Of a DNA stretch of 64,000 nt, positions 55,241 through 63,096 are shown piece by piece; within the stretch, counting starts at the first letter, position 1; each line of letters opens with the position of its first letter. The stretch is from an uncultured Clostridia bacterium (GTDB lineage Bacteria; Bacillota; Clostridia; Saccharofermentanales; Saccharofermentanaceae). The notes beneath the pieces are model-generated. The model searched no databases. It was not told where the DNA came from and saw only the letters and a program-made list of their open reading frames with translations. The translations under genes and the position numbers were made by a program. The stretch lies in the NCBI GenBank assembly GCA_946403085.1, contig CAMIYM010000008.1, positions 42,548 through 106,547 on the forward strand. Reading direction: 5' to 3'.

Positions 55241-55300
55241 CTATCTAAGGGTTACCCCTTCGTAAATCATTATATCATCCAAATAAAGTGGCTTATCCAT
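55241..55300 (-). CDS. 19-residue ORF, LDDI peptide A
   Basis: MDKPLYLDDIMIYEGVTLR, with a weak upstream GCGGGA. Its stop TAG lies within an array motif copy. It resembles the ORF at 63016 (FLDDIVLTEQ), using different codons for LDDI. It could be a real peptide or a shared gene-end remnant. Confidence 0.35.
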   Translation of the reverse strand: MDKPLYLDDIMIYEGVTLR

Positions 55301-55351
55301 TAATTCTTATCCCGCTATCATGTTGTTCTTATCATCCGCTGATCTGATTAT

Positions 55352-56560
55352 CTATACAAGAATCATACTGATATTCTTTGGTATAACTGAACGGCAATCC
55401 CCCTTCAGATTGGACATAATGATGATATAGTACCGTTTACCGTCCCGTTCGATCATATAATTGCTTGTAGAAAACCTGGGGACGTCTCCGTTATGGTAAA
55501 CAAAACCGTCACTGATCTGCCATCCGCAGGCATATCCGTCAAACGGCGTGAGGAGTTCATTCATTGACTTCTCATTAAGGAGATAGCCTCCGAAGAGCGC
55601 CCTGTCAAATTTCAGCATATCGACCGCATTGGAGCAGATTCCCCCTGCTCCCATCTGGAATTCCGGATCAGACAGATAATCCAGTTTTTCCGAGTATTCA
55701 TAAGATGCCATGACCCCAACGCCGCCGACAGCTGAAGTTGTCATTTTGCATGGCTCGAAAATGTTCTTACTTATGTACTCTTCGAATGTCATTCCGCTGA
55801 CTTTTTCGATGATCAGTGCGAGAAGATGATAATTCGTATTGTTGTATACAAATTCAACATCCGGCTCACTCAGCGGTTCGACAGTGAAAAGACGCTCCAG
55901 GAACAGTCCGTCATCAAATGAAGCCTCGATCTGTCTATAAGCTTCCGGATAACTCATATTGCTCTCCGGATCGGGCCCGCAGATCTCATATAATTTCTCA
56001 GCTCCAATAAAATCGATCGGGTTATTTACATAATCAACAAGCCCGGAACGCATATGCAAAAGATCAGATACTGTTATCCCTGAAATCTTTTGGTAACCCG
56101 GGAAGGAACTGTATTCGGGGAACAACTCTCCTATAGTCTTATCCATTGAGAGCTTTTTGCTTTCAATAAGACTCATAATGCAAACACCGACAAAAGATTT
56201 GGTGTTGGATCCGATCTCATATGTCGTATATGGAGTTACTTCGTTTCCGTCAACATCAGGAAGACCTGTTCCTGCTGCAAAGATGATCTCTTCATCAGTT
56301 GCTACGATCATGGAACCCTTAAAATCAGATTCAGTCGCAATATAAAGCAGATAATCCACTATATTCTGATATTCCTTATTCCCGGAAACATAGATATTCT
56401 GTTCTGCATTTTTAAGTCCGGAAAGTTCTTTCTCAACACTTACCCTGGAATCCAGATTTGGCTTACATGAAGTAAGACCTATCAACAAAGATACAGCTAC
56501 AACAATACTTACCGCCTTTATCGCGATGCTTACTCTCCTGCCTGCTGTCACAAATAGCAT
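55352..56560 (-). CDS. Beta-lactamase-fold serine hydrolase (class C-like)
   Basis: A 402-residue secreted or lipid-anchored hydrolase. The N-terminus has a hydrophobic helix ending GLTSC. The SxxK motif is in YEIGSNTKSFVG, YxN in FVYNNTNYHLL, and a late HNGD (FVYHNGDVPRFS) takes the KTG place. Such proteins include esterases, D-amino-acid peptidases and penicillin-binding relatives; beta-lactamase activity is not implied. It is the largest array gene. Confidence 0.85.
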   Translation of the reverse strand: MLFVTAGRRVSIAIKAVSIVVAVSLLIGLTSCKPNLDSRVSVEKELSGLKNAEQNIYVSGNKEYQNIVDYLLYIATESDFKGSMIVATDEEIIFAAGTGLPDVDGNEVTPYTTYEIGSNTKSFVGVCIMSLIESKKLSMDKTIGELFPEYSSFPGYQKISGITVSDLLHMRSGLVDYVNNPIDFIGAEKLYEICGPDPESNMSYPEAYRQIEASFDDGLFLERLFTVEPLSEPDVEFVYNNTNYHLLALIIEKVSGMTFEEYISKNIFEPCKMTTSAVGGVGVMASYEYSEKLDYLSDPEFQMGAGGICSNAVDMLKFDRALFGGYLLNEKSMNELLTPFDGYACGWQISDGFVYHNGDVPRFSTSNYMIERDGKRYYIIIMSNLKGDCRSVIPKNISMILV

Positions 56561-56678
56561 ATTAACCCGCTTTCATCGTTTTTCCTTTTGTTATTTAAAT
56601 TGAAATTTATATTTCTCCATTTTTCTTGTTTTCTTCTATAGCGAGCAAAACCAGAAGAACAGCAATATAATCAGGTGA

Positions 56679-57098
56679 TCATACTTTCTGATAATGAAGT
56701 TCCTTAGTCGATATTGCAGCATCTTCCGGCTGGTTCTTAACGGCTATCTGGAACGCATCCTCATATACGATCTCACCCGGAATCTCATCGCATTCGGAAA
56801 TATAGAGCTTTACGCCATACTTATTACACATCTCACGGTAGAACGTCATCTGATCCCAGATGTCCTTTGCTTCCTCATTGTCCTTGAACCATGTGATAGC
56901 ACCGTCAGGATTATTCTTCTCATAAAAAGGAGGAACAGGCAATACTCTTTCAAAATATTCTCTGTTACGCCAGTATTCCTTTTCTTCTTCTTCGGTCAAC
57001 GTCTTACTGCTTACGAGCCTTCCTACAGCCGTAAAGATGCCCCTGGGCTGTTTAGTAATGTAAGCACAGTCTTTCATGTGTACTCTGTAGTATTTCAT
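56679..57098 (-). CDS. Unknown soluble protein
   Basis: A 139-residue protein, MKYYRVHMKDCAYITKQPRGIFTAVGRLV, with many charged residues and a conserved-looking DGAITWFKDNEEAKDIWDQM. A strong ribosome site (GAGGGGGA) precedes the ATG, and a near-consensus array motif lies 40 bp upstream. No family is recognised. Confidence 0.65.
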   Translation of the reverse strand: MKYYRVHMKDCAYITKQPRGIFTAVGRLVSSKTLTEEEEKEYWRNREYFERVLPVPPFYEKNNPDGAITWFKDNEEAKDIWDQMTFYREMCNKYGVKLYISECDEIPGEIVYEDAFQIAVKNQPEDAAISTKELHYQKV

Positions 57099-57155
57099 GC
57101 TTCCCCCTCGTTATATTAATTCTGTATTTGTCTGCTTTACTGTTGATAATCCGCT

Positions 57156-57614
57156 CTATGATTTTCTTCTGAGTTCTCTGACAAAGCTAACGCTGACAAC
57201 TATCATCATGACAGCCAATACATCTGATGCGATCAGCTGCCCGATCGCAGCAGCCGGGATTGGCTGCAACGGCCACGGCTCAATGAAACTGGCAAGGCAT
57301 GCTCTGAAAATCCAAACCACCGTAAGAAAGAAATAGAAATAAATCACTTCCCGGTTCATTGCCAAAGCTCTTTTGCCTAACAATATCAACATTACGCTCA
57401 GACCAAACAGCAACAACGAAAAGCAATAGTTCGTATAATCAATCCCGACTATAAGGTTCCTGTATTGCGTTGGAAGGTAGTCGTACCATTGAAACATCCA
57501 TGGTACAAAAAAATGCCACAGCCCCACCAAAGCGCTGATTACAACTGAAACATAATATAGAATCTGTAGTCCCTTTTTCAAAATGAAATTCCTCTTCAAA
57601 TCCTGATCTGTCAT
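57156..57614 (-). CDS. Small four-helix membrane protein
   Basis: A 152-residue membrane protein with four helices (YYVSVVISALVGLWHFFVP; FSLLLFGLSVMLILL; VIYFYFFLTVVWIF; ASDVLAVMMIVVSVSFV). An in-frame TTG lies 6 bases before the ATG; neither has a good ribosome site, and the upstream stop is only 20 bp away, so translation may be coupled. Function unknown. Confidence 0.7.
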   Translation of the reverse strand: MTDQDLKRNFILKKGLQILYYVSVVISALVGLWHFFVPWMFQWYDYLPTQYRNLIVGIDYTNYCFSLLLFGLSVMLILLGKRALAMNREVIYFYFFLTVVWIFRACLASFIEPWPLQPIPAAAIGQLIASDVLAVMMIVVSVSFVRELRRKS

Positions 57615-57633
57615 AGTCAATAATACTGATTAT

Positions 57634-58209
57634 TTACCGATCTAATGCCGTCAGGTCAGATCGCTCATATTTGTTATGTCCTTTAATGCTCTTTTTGTAT
57701 TTCCAGCACTTTATGGCATCGGCCAGCGAAGCACCTTTATTGTCGTCAAAAAAGTCCCTTACATAGGTATTATATTCAAACTGTTTATCTATTTCCTTTT
57801 TTCCGGTTTTCTTAGTACCCTTTATTTCTTTATATGCAGCTATCGCATCTGCATATGTCTTTCCACTGTTGGATCTAAGCCATTTTTGAAAAGCAACATT
57901 GAAAGAAAAGCTATCGCCTATCTCACTCTTAAAGAATGCTCTGTGGAGCTCCGAACAAACAAAATCAGATTCAATGATACTGTCCTTTGTTATTTCCGAC
58001 ATCTTATGTTTCGGGGTTCTAAACACCTTTGCGGCTTTAATCTTTCCTGTATCAAGAAAGTACGCTATACGCTCAGTCAGTTCCGCCTTTCCACCGGAAG
58101 CCGGCAATCCGTTTTCACGGCAAAAACTGACCAATTCTTCCTTGAGATAATAGTATTCAAGAAACTCTTTGCTTTTTAACTCAATTGTCAATTCAGGTCT
58201 TTCTGACAT
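57634..58209 (-). CDS. SAP-domain / DUF6434 protein
   Basis: A 191-residue protein. A SAP-type DNA-binding helix pair lies at about 18-55 (YLKEELVSFCRENGLPASGGKAELTERIAYFL). The rest (FSFNVAFQKWLRSNSGKTYADAIAAYKEIK and FDDNKGASLADAIKCWKYKK) matches DUF6434. I chose the ATG at 58209; the longer open frame upstream runs through the previous gene. CAGGATA serves as ribosome site and is part of the array motif. Confidence 0.78.
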   Translation of the reverse strand: MSERPELTIELKSKEFLEYYYLKEELVSFCRENGLPASGGKAELTERIAYFLDTGKIKAAKVFRTPKHKMSEITKDSIIESDFVCSELHRAFFKSEIGDSFSFNVAFQKWLRSNSGKTYADAIAAYKEIKGTKKTGKKEIDKQFEYNTYVRDFFDDNKGASLADAIKCWKYKKSIKGHNKYERSDLTALDR

Positions 58210-58249
58210 ATCTATATCCTGATGATTATCCAATCCTATACAGTGTTTT

Positions 58250-59044
58250 CTATTCAAACAACTTATCAATATCCTTCTCCCCGTACGATTTCGAGGGCAA
58301 TACAGTACACCGGTCCGGAAACAGTTCTTCACATATCCTAAGCTCAAGATCCTGTCTGTGAATCCAGTGTCTGACCAAGCCGTCTTCGCCTTCAAGGCCA
58401 GTTCTGACTGCATGAGGACTGTTGTTGAAATAATCACAGAGCATCGAAAACCAGACTTCATTGCCTTTATCATCGACCCGGGTCTGCCGAGCTGTCTCAA
58501 GATTCCTTCTTATATCATCCGGTTCCGCCTTAAGATAAGCAATATGGATCTGCTTATCACCTATAGCATTCTTAATGTCTCTGTAGAAATCTATAATGGC
58601 CTCATCCGGCATATCCCGGAACAGTATCATGTCCTCAACGATGTTTTGATAAAGAGCACATTCCGTAATCAAAGGTGCACCGTCCCAGCTGCCGTAACGC
58701 TTCAAAACAATGTCTTTGAACCGCTCAAAGGATACACGGTTGTTATATATCTCATATTTTTCCATCGCCTGATAAAAGCTCCGGTCATCAGTCCGGATCT
58801 TTGTATAACAGACAACTGCATGATCATCTTCAAAATGAGTTTTTGCTTCTATCTCCGGTCTCAGGGAAGTATGCTTTTCCAAAGCGGCCCGATAGTCTTC
58901 CATGTCCATATATGCGCACCAGGCGAGTTCTACCGGAGAATAGTCGCCTTCTTCAATGACTTTATGGTCCGGACACTTCTCTGATAAAAGCTTTACGAGA
59001 GTGCTCTTACCGCTTCCCTGTATACCTTCAACGAAATATGTCAT
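58250..59044 (-). CDS. P-loop nucleoside-kinase-like protein
   Basis: A 264-residue cytoplasmic P-loop protein. Walker A is GIQGSGKSTL at residues 7-16. Later features are ITECALYQN and a DDKGNEVWFSMLCDYF stretch. The layout recalls deoxynucleoside kinases or small AAA kinases, but the substrate is not evident. GGGAG precedes the ATG. Confidence 0.75.
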   Translation of the reverse strand: MTYFVEGIQGSGKSTLVKLLSEKCPDHKVIEEGDYSPVELAWCAYMDMEDYRAALEKHTSLRPEIEAKTHFEDDHAVVCYTKIRTDDRSFYQAMEKYEIYNNRVSFERFKDIVLKRYGSWDGAPLITECALYQNIVEDMILFRDMPDEAIIDFYRDIKNAIGDKQIHIAYLKAEPDDIRRNLETARQTRVDDKGNEVWFSMLCDYFNNSPHAVRTGLEGEDGLVRHWIHRQDLELRICEELFPDRCTVLPSKSYGEKDIDKLFE

Positions 59045-59121
59045 GTTCGCTTTTCTCCCATACCCCTATTTCCGTATTCTTTTAATCACTTTTACTGTCG
59101 ATTATCTTTATCATCCTGCAA

Positions 59122-59352
59122 CTAAAGTTTTGCTCTCAACATGTCATCGTAAGCATAATCAATACAATCCTGAAGTTCCTTAAATGATCCTTCATATTTA
59201 CTGTAATTCCCAAGCCTCCAATATGTCCATTCACCGTTTTCTAATACTATTCTTACCCATGCAGCATGATCGTAGGCTGAAGTAAAATAGTATTCATAAG
59301 TCGAATCATCTATCTTTTTTAGTTCACATCCATGTGTTTCCATATTATTCAC
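59122..59352 (-). CDS. Small protein paired with MbcA-like gene
   Basis: A 76-residue protein starting at GTG (59352) or ATG (59343). YEYYFTSAYDHAAWVRIVLENGEWTYWRLGNYSKYEGS is aromatic-rich. It begins 2 bases after the stop of the MbcA/ParS-type gene with no motif copy between, so they form one transcription unit. It has no likeness to RES toxins that I can see. Confidence 0.6.
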   Translation of the reverse strand: MNNMETHGCELKKIDDSTYEYYFTSAYDHAAWVRIVLENGEWTYWRLGNYSKYEGSFKELQDCIDYAYDDMLRAKL

Positions 59353-59354
59353 AT

Positions 59355-59624
59355 TTAAGAAGGTGCGCCAAATATGATCCTAATAAACAAGTCATATATA
59401 ATCTCTTCACCGTTTTCATCGTTCTTCAAAACATCAAATGGAGCCCTGTCACCAAGAAAAGGAACTGGACTGCATAACCATTCTTTAAAAGCATCATCCG
59501 AGGTGTGCAGTCTTCTTCCGAAAGACCATATAAAATCTGATACTCCGTCTATAGGAGACTTCACAAGCTGCCCTTTGGAAATTAATTCTTGCCTGTCCGT
59601 TTCCATTAGATTTTTCATTGACAT
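59355..59624 (-). CDS. MbcA/ParS/Xre toxin-binding domain protein
   Basis: An 89-residue protein whose C-terminal half, AFKEWLCSPVPFLGDRAPFDVLKNDENGEEII, matches the DUF2384 (MbcA/ParS/Xre) antitoxin domain: a WL pair, LGxRxPxxxL, and a closing RIIFG. The usual N-terminal DNA-binding region is missing. Partner toxins are normally RES-domain NAD+-degrading enzymes; none is adjacent. Confidence 0.65.
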   Translation of the reverse strand: MSMKNLMETDRQELISKGQLVKSPIDGVSDFIWSFGRRLHTSDDAFKEWLCSPVPFLGDRAPFDVLKNDENGEEIIYDLFIRIIFGAPS

Positions 59625-59679
59625 ACTGTTTTCCTATATAGATTTTACTGTTTATTTATCATTCCAAACTACTTAAAAT

Positions 59680-60312
59680 TTAATTCAGATGCTTACGCAT
59701 TATGATCGTTTTGCCGTCGTTCTTGAATTCGGCAAATCCGTTTTTCTCATATAATTTCACAGGGCCGGTAAAAGCCATAGAAGTTTGTCCGCTCACTTCC
59801 GGATAAGCTTCAACATATTGATACCCGTTTCTCGCGGCATCAGAACAGATCTGTTTTAGCAACTGTTTCGCAATGCCTTTTCCGCGATAATCCGGACTGA
59901 TCTCAAAACACACGATCGACAAGACCTGTCCCGGAAGGCAACTGTGAGAATAAGTACTTTCATCCGGAAGATGATCGAGATCAAACTCGCCGACACGGTA
60001 ATAGTTTGTCCTGTCATTCGCATTGCACCATCCGACTGCAAGGTCGTTATCAAAAGCAAGGTAACCGCGTATCAAGCCCTGTCTTACCATACGGACAGCT
60101 GTTTCTCTAAGGGATCTCTTCCAACCTTCAATTCCACCGCCATACTGTTTTGCCTGATCGCGCATCGCTTCTATCTCGCCTGCACTCATATTAAATGCAT
60201 TGCAATAACAGGGATAGTAAGGTGAACCGTCCGAGAATGCACGGTTATCAAAAAAGTCAAAGTAATCTTTCTCCAGATCCGGTGATAAGGCTTTTATCGT
60301 TATTTCATTCAT
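59680..60312 (-). CDS. GNAT N-acetyltransferase
   Basis: A 210-residue acyl-CoA transferase, MNEITIKALSPDLEKDYFDFFDNRAF. The acetyl-CoA loop is in EISPDYRGKGIAKQLLKQICSDAA, then VEAYPEVSG and LYEKNGFAEF. I chose the ATG at 60312. The PYYPCYCNAF stretch (Cys-rich, after the first helix) recalls a subgroup with an added zinc-like Cys pair. The substrate is unknown. Confidence 0.82.
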   Translation of the reverse strand: MNEITIKALSPDLEKDYFDFFDNRAFSDGSPYYPCYCNAFNMSAGEIEAMRDQAKQYGGGIEGWKRSLRETAVRMVRQGLIRGYLAFDNDLAVGWCNANDRTNYYRVGEFDLDHLPDESTYSHSCLPGQVLSIVCFEISPDYRGKGIAKQLLKQICSDAARNGYQYVEAYPEVSGQTSMAFTGPVKLYEKNGFAEFKNDGKTIIMRKHLN

Positions 60313-60361
60313 ATTATCCAGTCTGTTTTCCTGTTTATTATCTTTACTTCTTTCTTGGATA

Positions 60362-60721
60362 TTAACCAAGAAAACTATCACTTAACACATCCAACAGTTC
60401 GAAAACAAAATAACCCACTATGCTTCCGGCAAAGACAAATAAAAAAGATATGCCTAATGCCCTTAGCTTATGTTGCTTTTTGATTATCCCTATAAACCAT
60501 AGCAAAATCAGGACGAGAAAAACTACTAAACATACAATTCCAAATACTATAGTAAACGGGTATAGATTCGGATATCTCGAATACTCATGAAATGTACAAA
60601 TGGTAAGCCAAGACATAAATGAAATCAACCCCATCAGTCCGAATGCCCCGATTCCGGCAGAACATAGATAAAACAAGATTGTCTGTCTTATTCCATTGTT
60701 TTTTACAACATGTTCTGTCAT
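60362..60721 (-). CDS. Small membrane protein, unknown
   Basis: A 119-residue protein with three membrane helices (ILFYLCSAGIGAFGLMGLISF; FTIVFGIVCLVVFLVLILLWF; ALGISFLFVFAGSIVGYFVF). AGGTGAT precedes the ATG. Array motif copies lie on both sides, making it one of the clearest single-gene units. Confidence 0.68.
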   Translation of the reverse strand: MTEHVVKNNGIRQTILFYLCSAGIGAFGLMGLISFMSWLTICTFHEYSRYPNLYPFTIVFGIVCLVVFLVLILLWFIGIIKKQHKLRALGISFLFVFAGSIVGYFVFELLDVLSDSFLG

Positions 60722-60796
60722 ATATCACCTGTTTATGTTTTTCAATAGTGTACTTATCTGTCTATTTTACGCTCTAATGTCTGCGTCATATGCTCA

Positions 60797-61450
60797 TCAG
60801 TTGTTGAGCGTATCTATAAGTGCTTCAAGCTGTTCCTGATCGTCACCTAACAGAGAAGATGAATCAACATATTCATCATCGGTGGCGACAACCTGGAAGA
60901 ACGGTTCGACGGTTATCCCTTTTACAACGTATTCGTATAATTTCTTCGGATCCTTGGTAAAACCATGCTTTCCGATAAACTTATCAAGCACTTCACTGTA
61001 ATCAGTCTCATCGTCGTCTTCCTCATCGGATTCTTCATAAGCCTCTGTAAAAGCTTCTTCTGAACTTAATGTATCAAGATCCCAGAAATCAGCTAAAAGT
61101 GAAGACCCTTTCAGGGCCGCGATTATATTCATGAACTCATTTATATTCCGTGATACTATCCCGCATTCTCCCTCAGTGCCGATATATCCGATAAGTTCAT
61201 CATCAAGGACTACCCATAATGCGCCCGTTCCATCTCTGGCAAAAGCCTTAATGTTCTTATAACTTGAATCTCCAGGCCCCATCAAGTCTTCAAATTCTTG
61301 CTGAAAGTTGTCTTCCAGATCCTTTACCCAGGCTTCATCATAGATCTCAACATCATGGGAATAAAATGCATCGCACAGTTTCTCATCGTTAATTATCTCT
61401 TCCAAAAACGCACGGATATTCTCCGGCAGATTCGTATTATCATATTTCAT
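60797..61450 (-). CDS. Acidic SUKH-like protein
   Basis: A 217-residue, very acidic protein. KAFARDGTGALWVVLDDELIGYIGTEGECGIVSRNINEFMNII follows the SMI1/KNR4 (SUKH) core pattern. An unusual Glu/Asp run (AYEESDEEDDDETDY) separates it from a C-terminal part. SUKH proteins are typical immunity factors. GGGGAGG lies 6 bases before the ATG. Confidence 0.62.
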   Translation of the reverse strand: MKYDNTNLPENIRAFLEEIINDEKLCDAFYSHDVEIYDEAWVKDLEDNFQQEFEDLMGPGDSSYKNIKAFARDGTGALWVVLDDELIGYIGTEGECGIVSRNINEFMNIIAALKGSSLLADFWDLDTLSSEEAFTEAYEESDEEDDDETDYSEVLDKFIGKHGFTKDPKKLYEYVVKGITVEPFFQVVATDDEYVDSSSLLGDDQEQLEALIDTLNN

Positions 61451-61498
61451 ATATTCCTCCCCTGAATATAATCCTGATTTAGTTGTCTATCCTGTCTA

Positions 61499-61618
61499 TT
61501 AATCAAACGATAATCTCTTATTATATGCAGTCAGGAATCTTCCTGAACTATCCTTTGTGTGTTCAAACAGTAACCATTGCTCAAACTCTTCTGTGTCACC
61601 TTGGATTAAATCTGTATT
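61499..61618 (-). pseudogene. 3' remnant of a lost array gene
   Basis: An open frame with no start: GDTEEFEQWLLFEHTKDSSG, then RFLTAYNKRLSFD and TAA. It overlaps the stop of the gene at 61606, and an array motif follows its stop within a few bases, exactly as after intact genes. It looks like the tail of a deleted gene that kept its boundary motif. Confidence 0.5.
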
Positions 61619-62130
61619 TTATCCCACAATTGCACTTCAACATATGCGTAATTGCCGAGAGATTCTTTAAGGAAAACGTCAACTGAGCCATTACATGACT
61701 CGATACGCTCATACAGCATTTTCTTAGTCAGAACAACAGGTTCATTTCCGTGAATCATCAGAGCACAGCTGTCTCCGAGTGTGAAGCTGACCTGATCGTC
61801 GGGAACATCATCCAGATCGATAATGATCTTATCGCTGCTGTCAAACCAGTTTCTGAGATATTCGCACTCCAGAAGCGTAAACGAATAGGGATGCGGGAGC
61901 TTCGGCTTTCCGCCTAACTTTATAAATTTCTCACGCACAAAAACATCCGCTTTCTTTCGTGCCGGATAATAGTTCTCAAAGTCTGCGAAACGGCCGAAAC
62001 TGGTAGTATCCGTATGTGCGTCCGCAAGCTCTTTAGCCTTGCGAAAAGCTTCCTCCTCAGGAAGGAGCATTATATTCTTCCACGGGTCTGTCCCAGGATA
62101 AAAGTAGTGCGTGATGTATAGCTTATCCAA
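61606..62130 (-). CDS. Unknown soluble protein
   Basis: A 174-residue protein beginning (TTG)DKLYITHYFYPGTDPWKN. I prefer TTG at 62130, 6 bases after GGAGG, since the ATG at 62136 directly abuts that site. Features include RFADFENYYPARKKADVFVREKFI and IIDLDDVPDDQVSFTLGDSCALMIHG. No family is recognised. Confidence 0.62.
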   Translation of the reverse strand: MDKLYITHYFYPGTDPWKNIMLLPEEEAFRKAKELADAHTDTTSFGRFADFENYYPARKKADVFVREKFIKLGGKPKLPHPYSFTLLECEYLRNWFDSSDKIIIDLDDVPDDQVSFTLGDSCALMIHGNEPVVLTKKMLYERIESCNGSVDVFLKESLGNYAYVEVQLWDKIQI

Positions 62131-62203
62131 GATCATCCTCCGTCTCTCTTACCATTGTAAATTAGTCTGCATGATTCATCTTTATACCAAGACTTGAGAA
62201 CCG

Positions 62204-62707
62204 TCATGCGTAGTCCCTGAAACTTGAGAGATGGAAAGTCGAGTCGACCGGTGCATCTGCAGTCTCTTTATTTATGTTACAAATAACAATTATCCACTGC
62301 CCCTTTGATACTTCGTCCGAGCCTTCATTGACACCAAGAGATTTCGTTTTGGATAACTCCTTGATCTCATTTTCCGTGAGTTTCTCATCGGAAACATATA
62401 CGCTCCACTCTATGTCTGAATCGGAATTGTTTGTCGATGACCACGAAAAATAAGCACCTGAAAATGTATCGTATTGAACTGCATAATAACCCTTCTCGAA
62501 GATATCTTCATTTGAAATGTCGAATCCCATTCCAGCCGGAGGTTCGTGTTCCATGTTATCCGGCATATCAGGCGCCTTATAGTTCGATGATCTTGTTGAT
62601 GTTGCAGATGTGGGAGCTTTAGTATCAGTCACGTTAGAACAGGCCGGCAAAGTGAAAACAAAGCCTGCGACAAGGATACATATCAAAAAGTGTTTTGAGT
62701 TAAGCAT
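62204..62707 (-). CDS. Small lipoprotein
   Basis: A 167-residue lipoprotein: MLNSKHFLICILVAGFVFTLPAC with lipobox LPAC, a Thr/Ser linker, then a beta-rich domain (EKGYYAVQYDTFSGAYFSWSSTNNSD). Ribosome site GGGGGAGGAG. Function unknown. Confidence 0.72.
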   Translation of the reverse strand: MLNSKHFLICILVAGFVFTLPACSNVTDTKAPTSATSTRSSNYKAPDMPDNMEHEPPAGMGFDISNEDIFEKGYYAVQYDTFSGAYFSWSSTNNSDSDIEWSVYVSDEKLTENEIKELSKTKSLGVNEGSDEVSKGQWIIVICNINKETADAPVDSTFHLSSFRDYA

Positions 62708-62881
62708 CTTTAAGTTCTCCTCCCCCTACGATTGTTATCAGATACCCTATATACAGTAAAAAAATCGAATTTGTTGCGACACCACATTTTAGATGTGTTT
62801 AGTTCATTTTGCTGTTTATTATCCAATCCAGAGTTCGTCATTGAATAAAGTCATTATAGCATTCAAGCGCAGGCACCACCT

Positions 62882-62972
62882 GTACACTATTTGCTCTCAA
62901 AAACACTGCAAAAAGTGTACTTTTCGCGATTATGTACACTATTTGACCATTTTTCGGATGCATTTAGTGTAT
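62882..62972. repeat. Two 39-bp inverted repeats
   Basis: Unit 1, 62882-62920: GTACACTATTTG with CAAAAAGTGTAC. Unit 2, 62934-62972: GTACACTATTTG with an AGTGTAT arm. Both are 39 bp long and lie in the gap upstream of the lipoprotein gene; they may be operator sites or hairpins. Confidence 0.6.
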
Positions 62973-63015
62973 ATACAAAGTGTTTATAAAAACGCTTTTC
63001 ATTTATGTATGAATT

Positions 63016-63066
63016 TTACTGTTCAGTTAATACAATATCGTCTAAGAACACCTCAGACATGCTCAT
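63016..63066 (-). CDS. 16-residue ORF, LDDI peptide B
   Basis: MSMSEVFLDDIVLTEQ. GGTGGAG lies about 9 bases before the ATG. Its TAA is part of an array motif. It is similar in protein, less so in DNA, to the ORF at 55241. Confidence 0.35.
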   Translation of the reverse strand: MSMSEVFLDDIVLTEQ

Positions 63067-63096
63067 TATAACATCGCTCCACCGCAGCATTTCATA

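Larger units (their letters stand above)
46942..63043 (-). repeat. Recurring post-stop-codon motif of the gene array
   Basis: A degenerate motif, minus-strand consensus GGATAATCAACAGTAAAA, lies in most gaps of the array, usually 0-15 bases after a stop codon. Plus-strand positions of the cores: 46954-46967, 47539-47551, 50751-50765, 51696-51710, 52328-52343, 52903-52918, 54101-54113 (weak), 55229-55244, 57140-57155, 57625-57642, 58219-58236, 59095-59116, 59648-59665, 60331-60347, 60758-60774, 61482-61497, 62812-62829, 63019-63043. It has no dyad symmetry and no attC-like inverted boxes that I can see. I noticed no copies in the first 45 kb. Confidence 0.75.

Noticed and set aside
46942..63043. 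Integron attC sites
   Set aside because: I looked for GTTRRRY and RYYYAAC boxes in inverted pairs around the array motif. The motif has no such pair, so I describe it as a different element.
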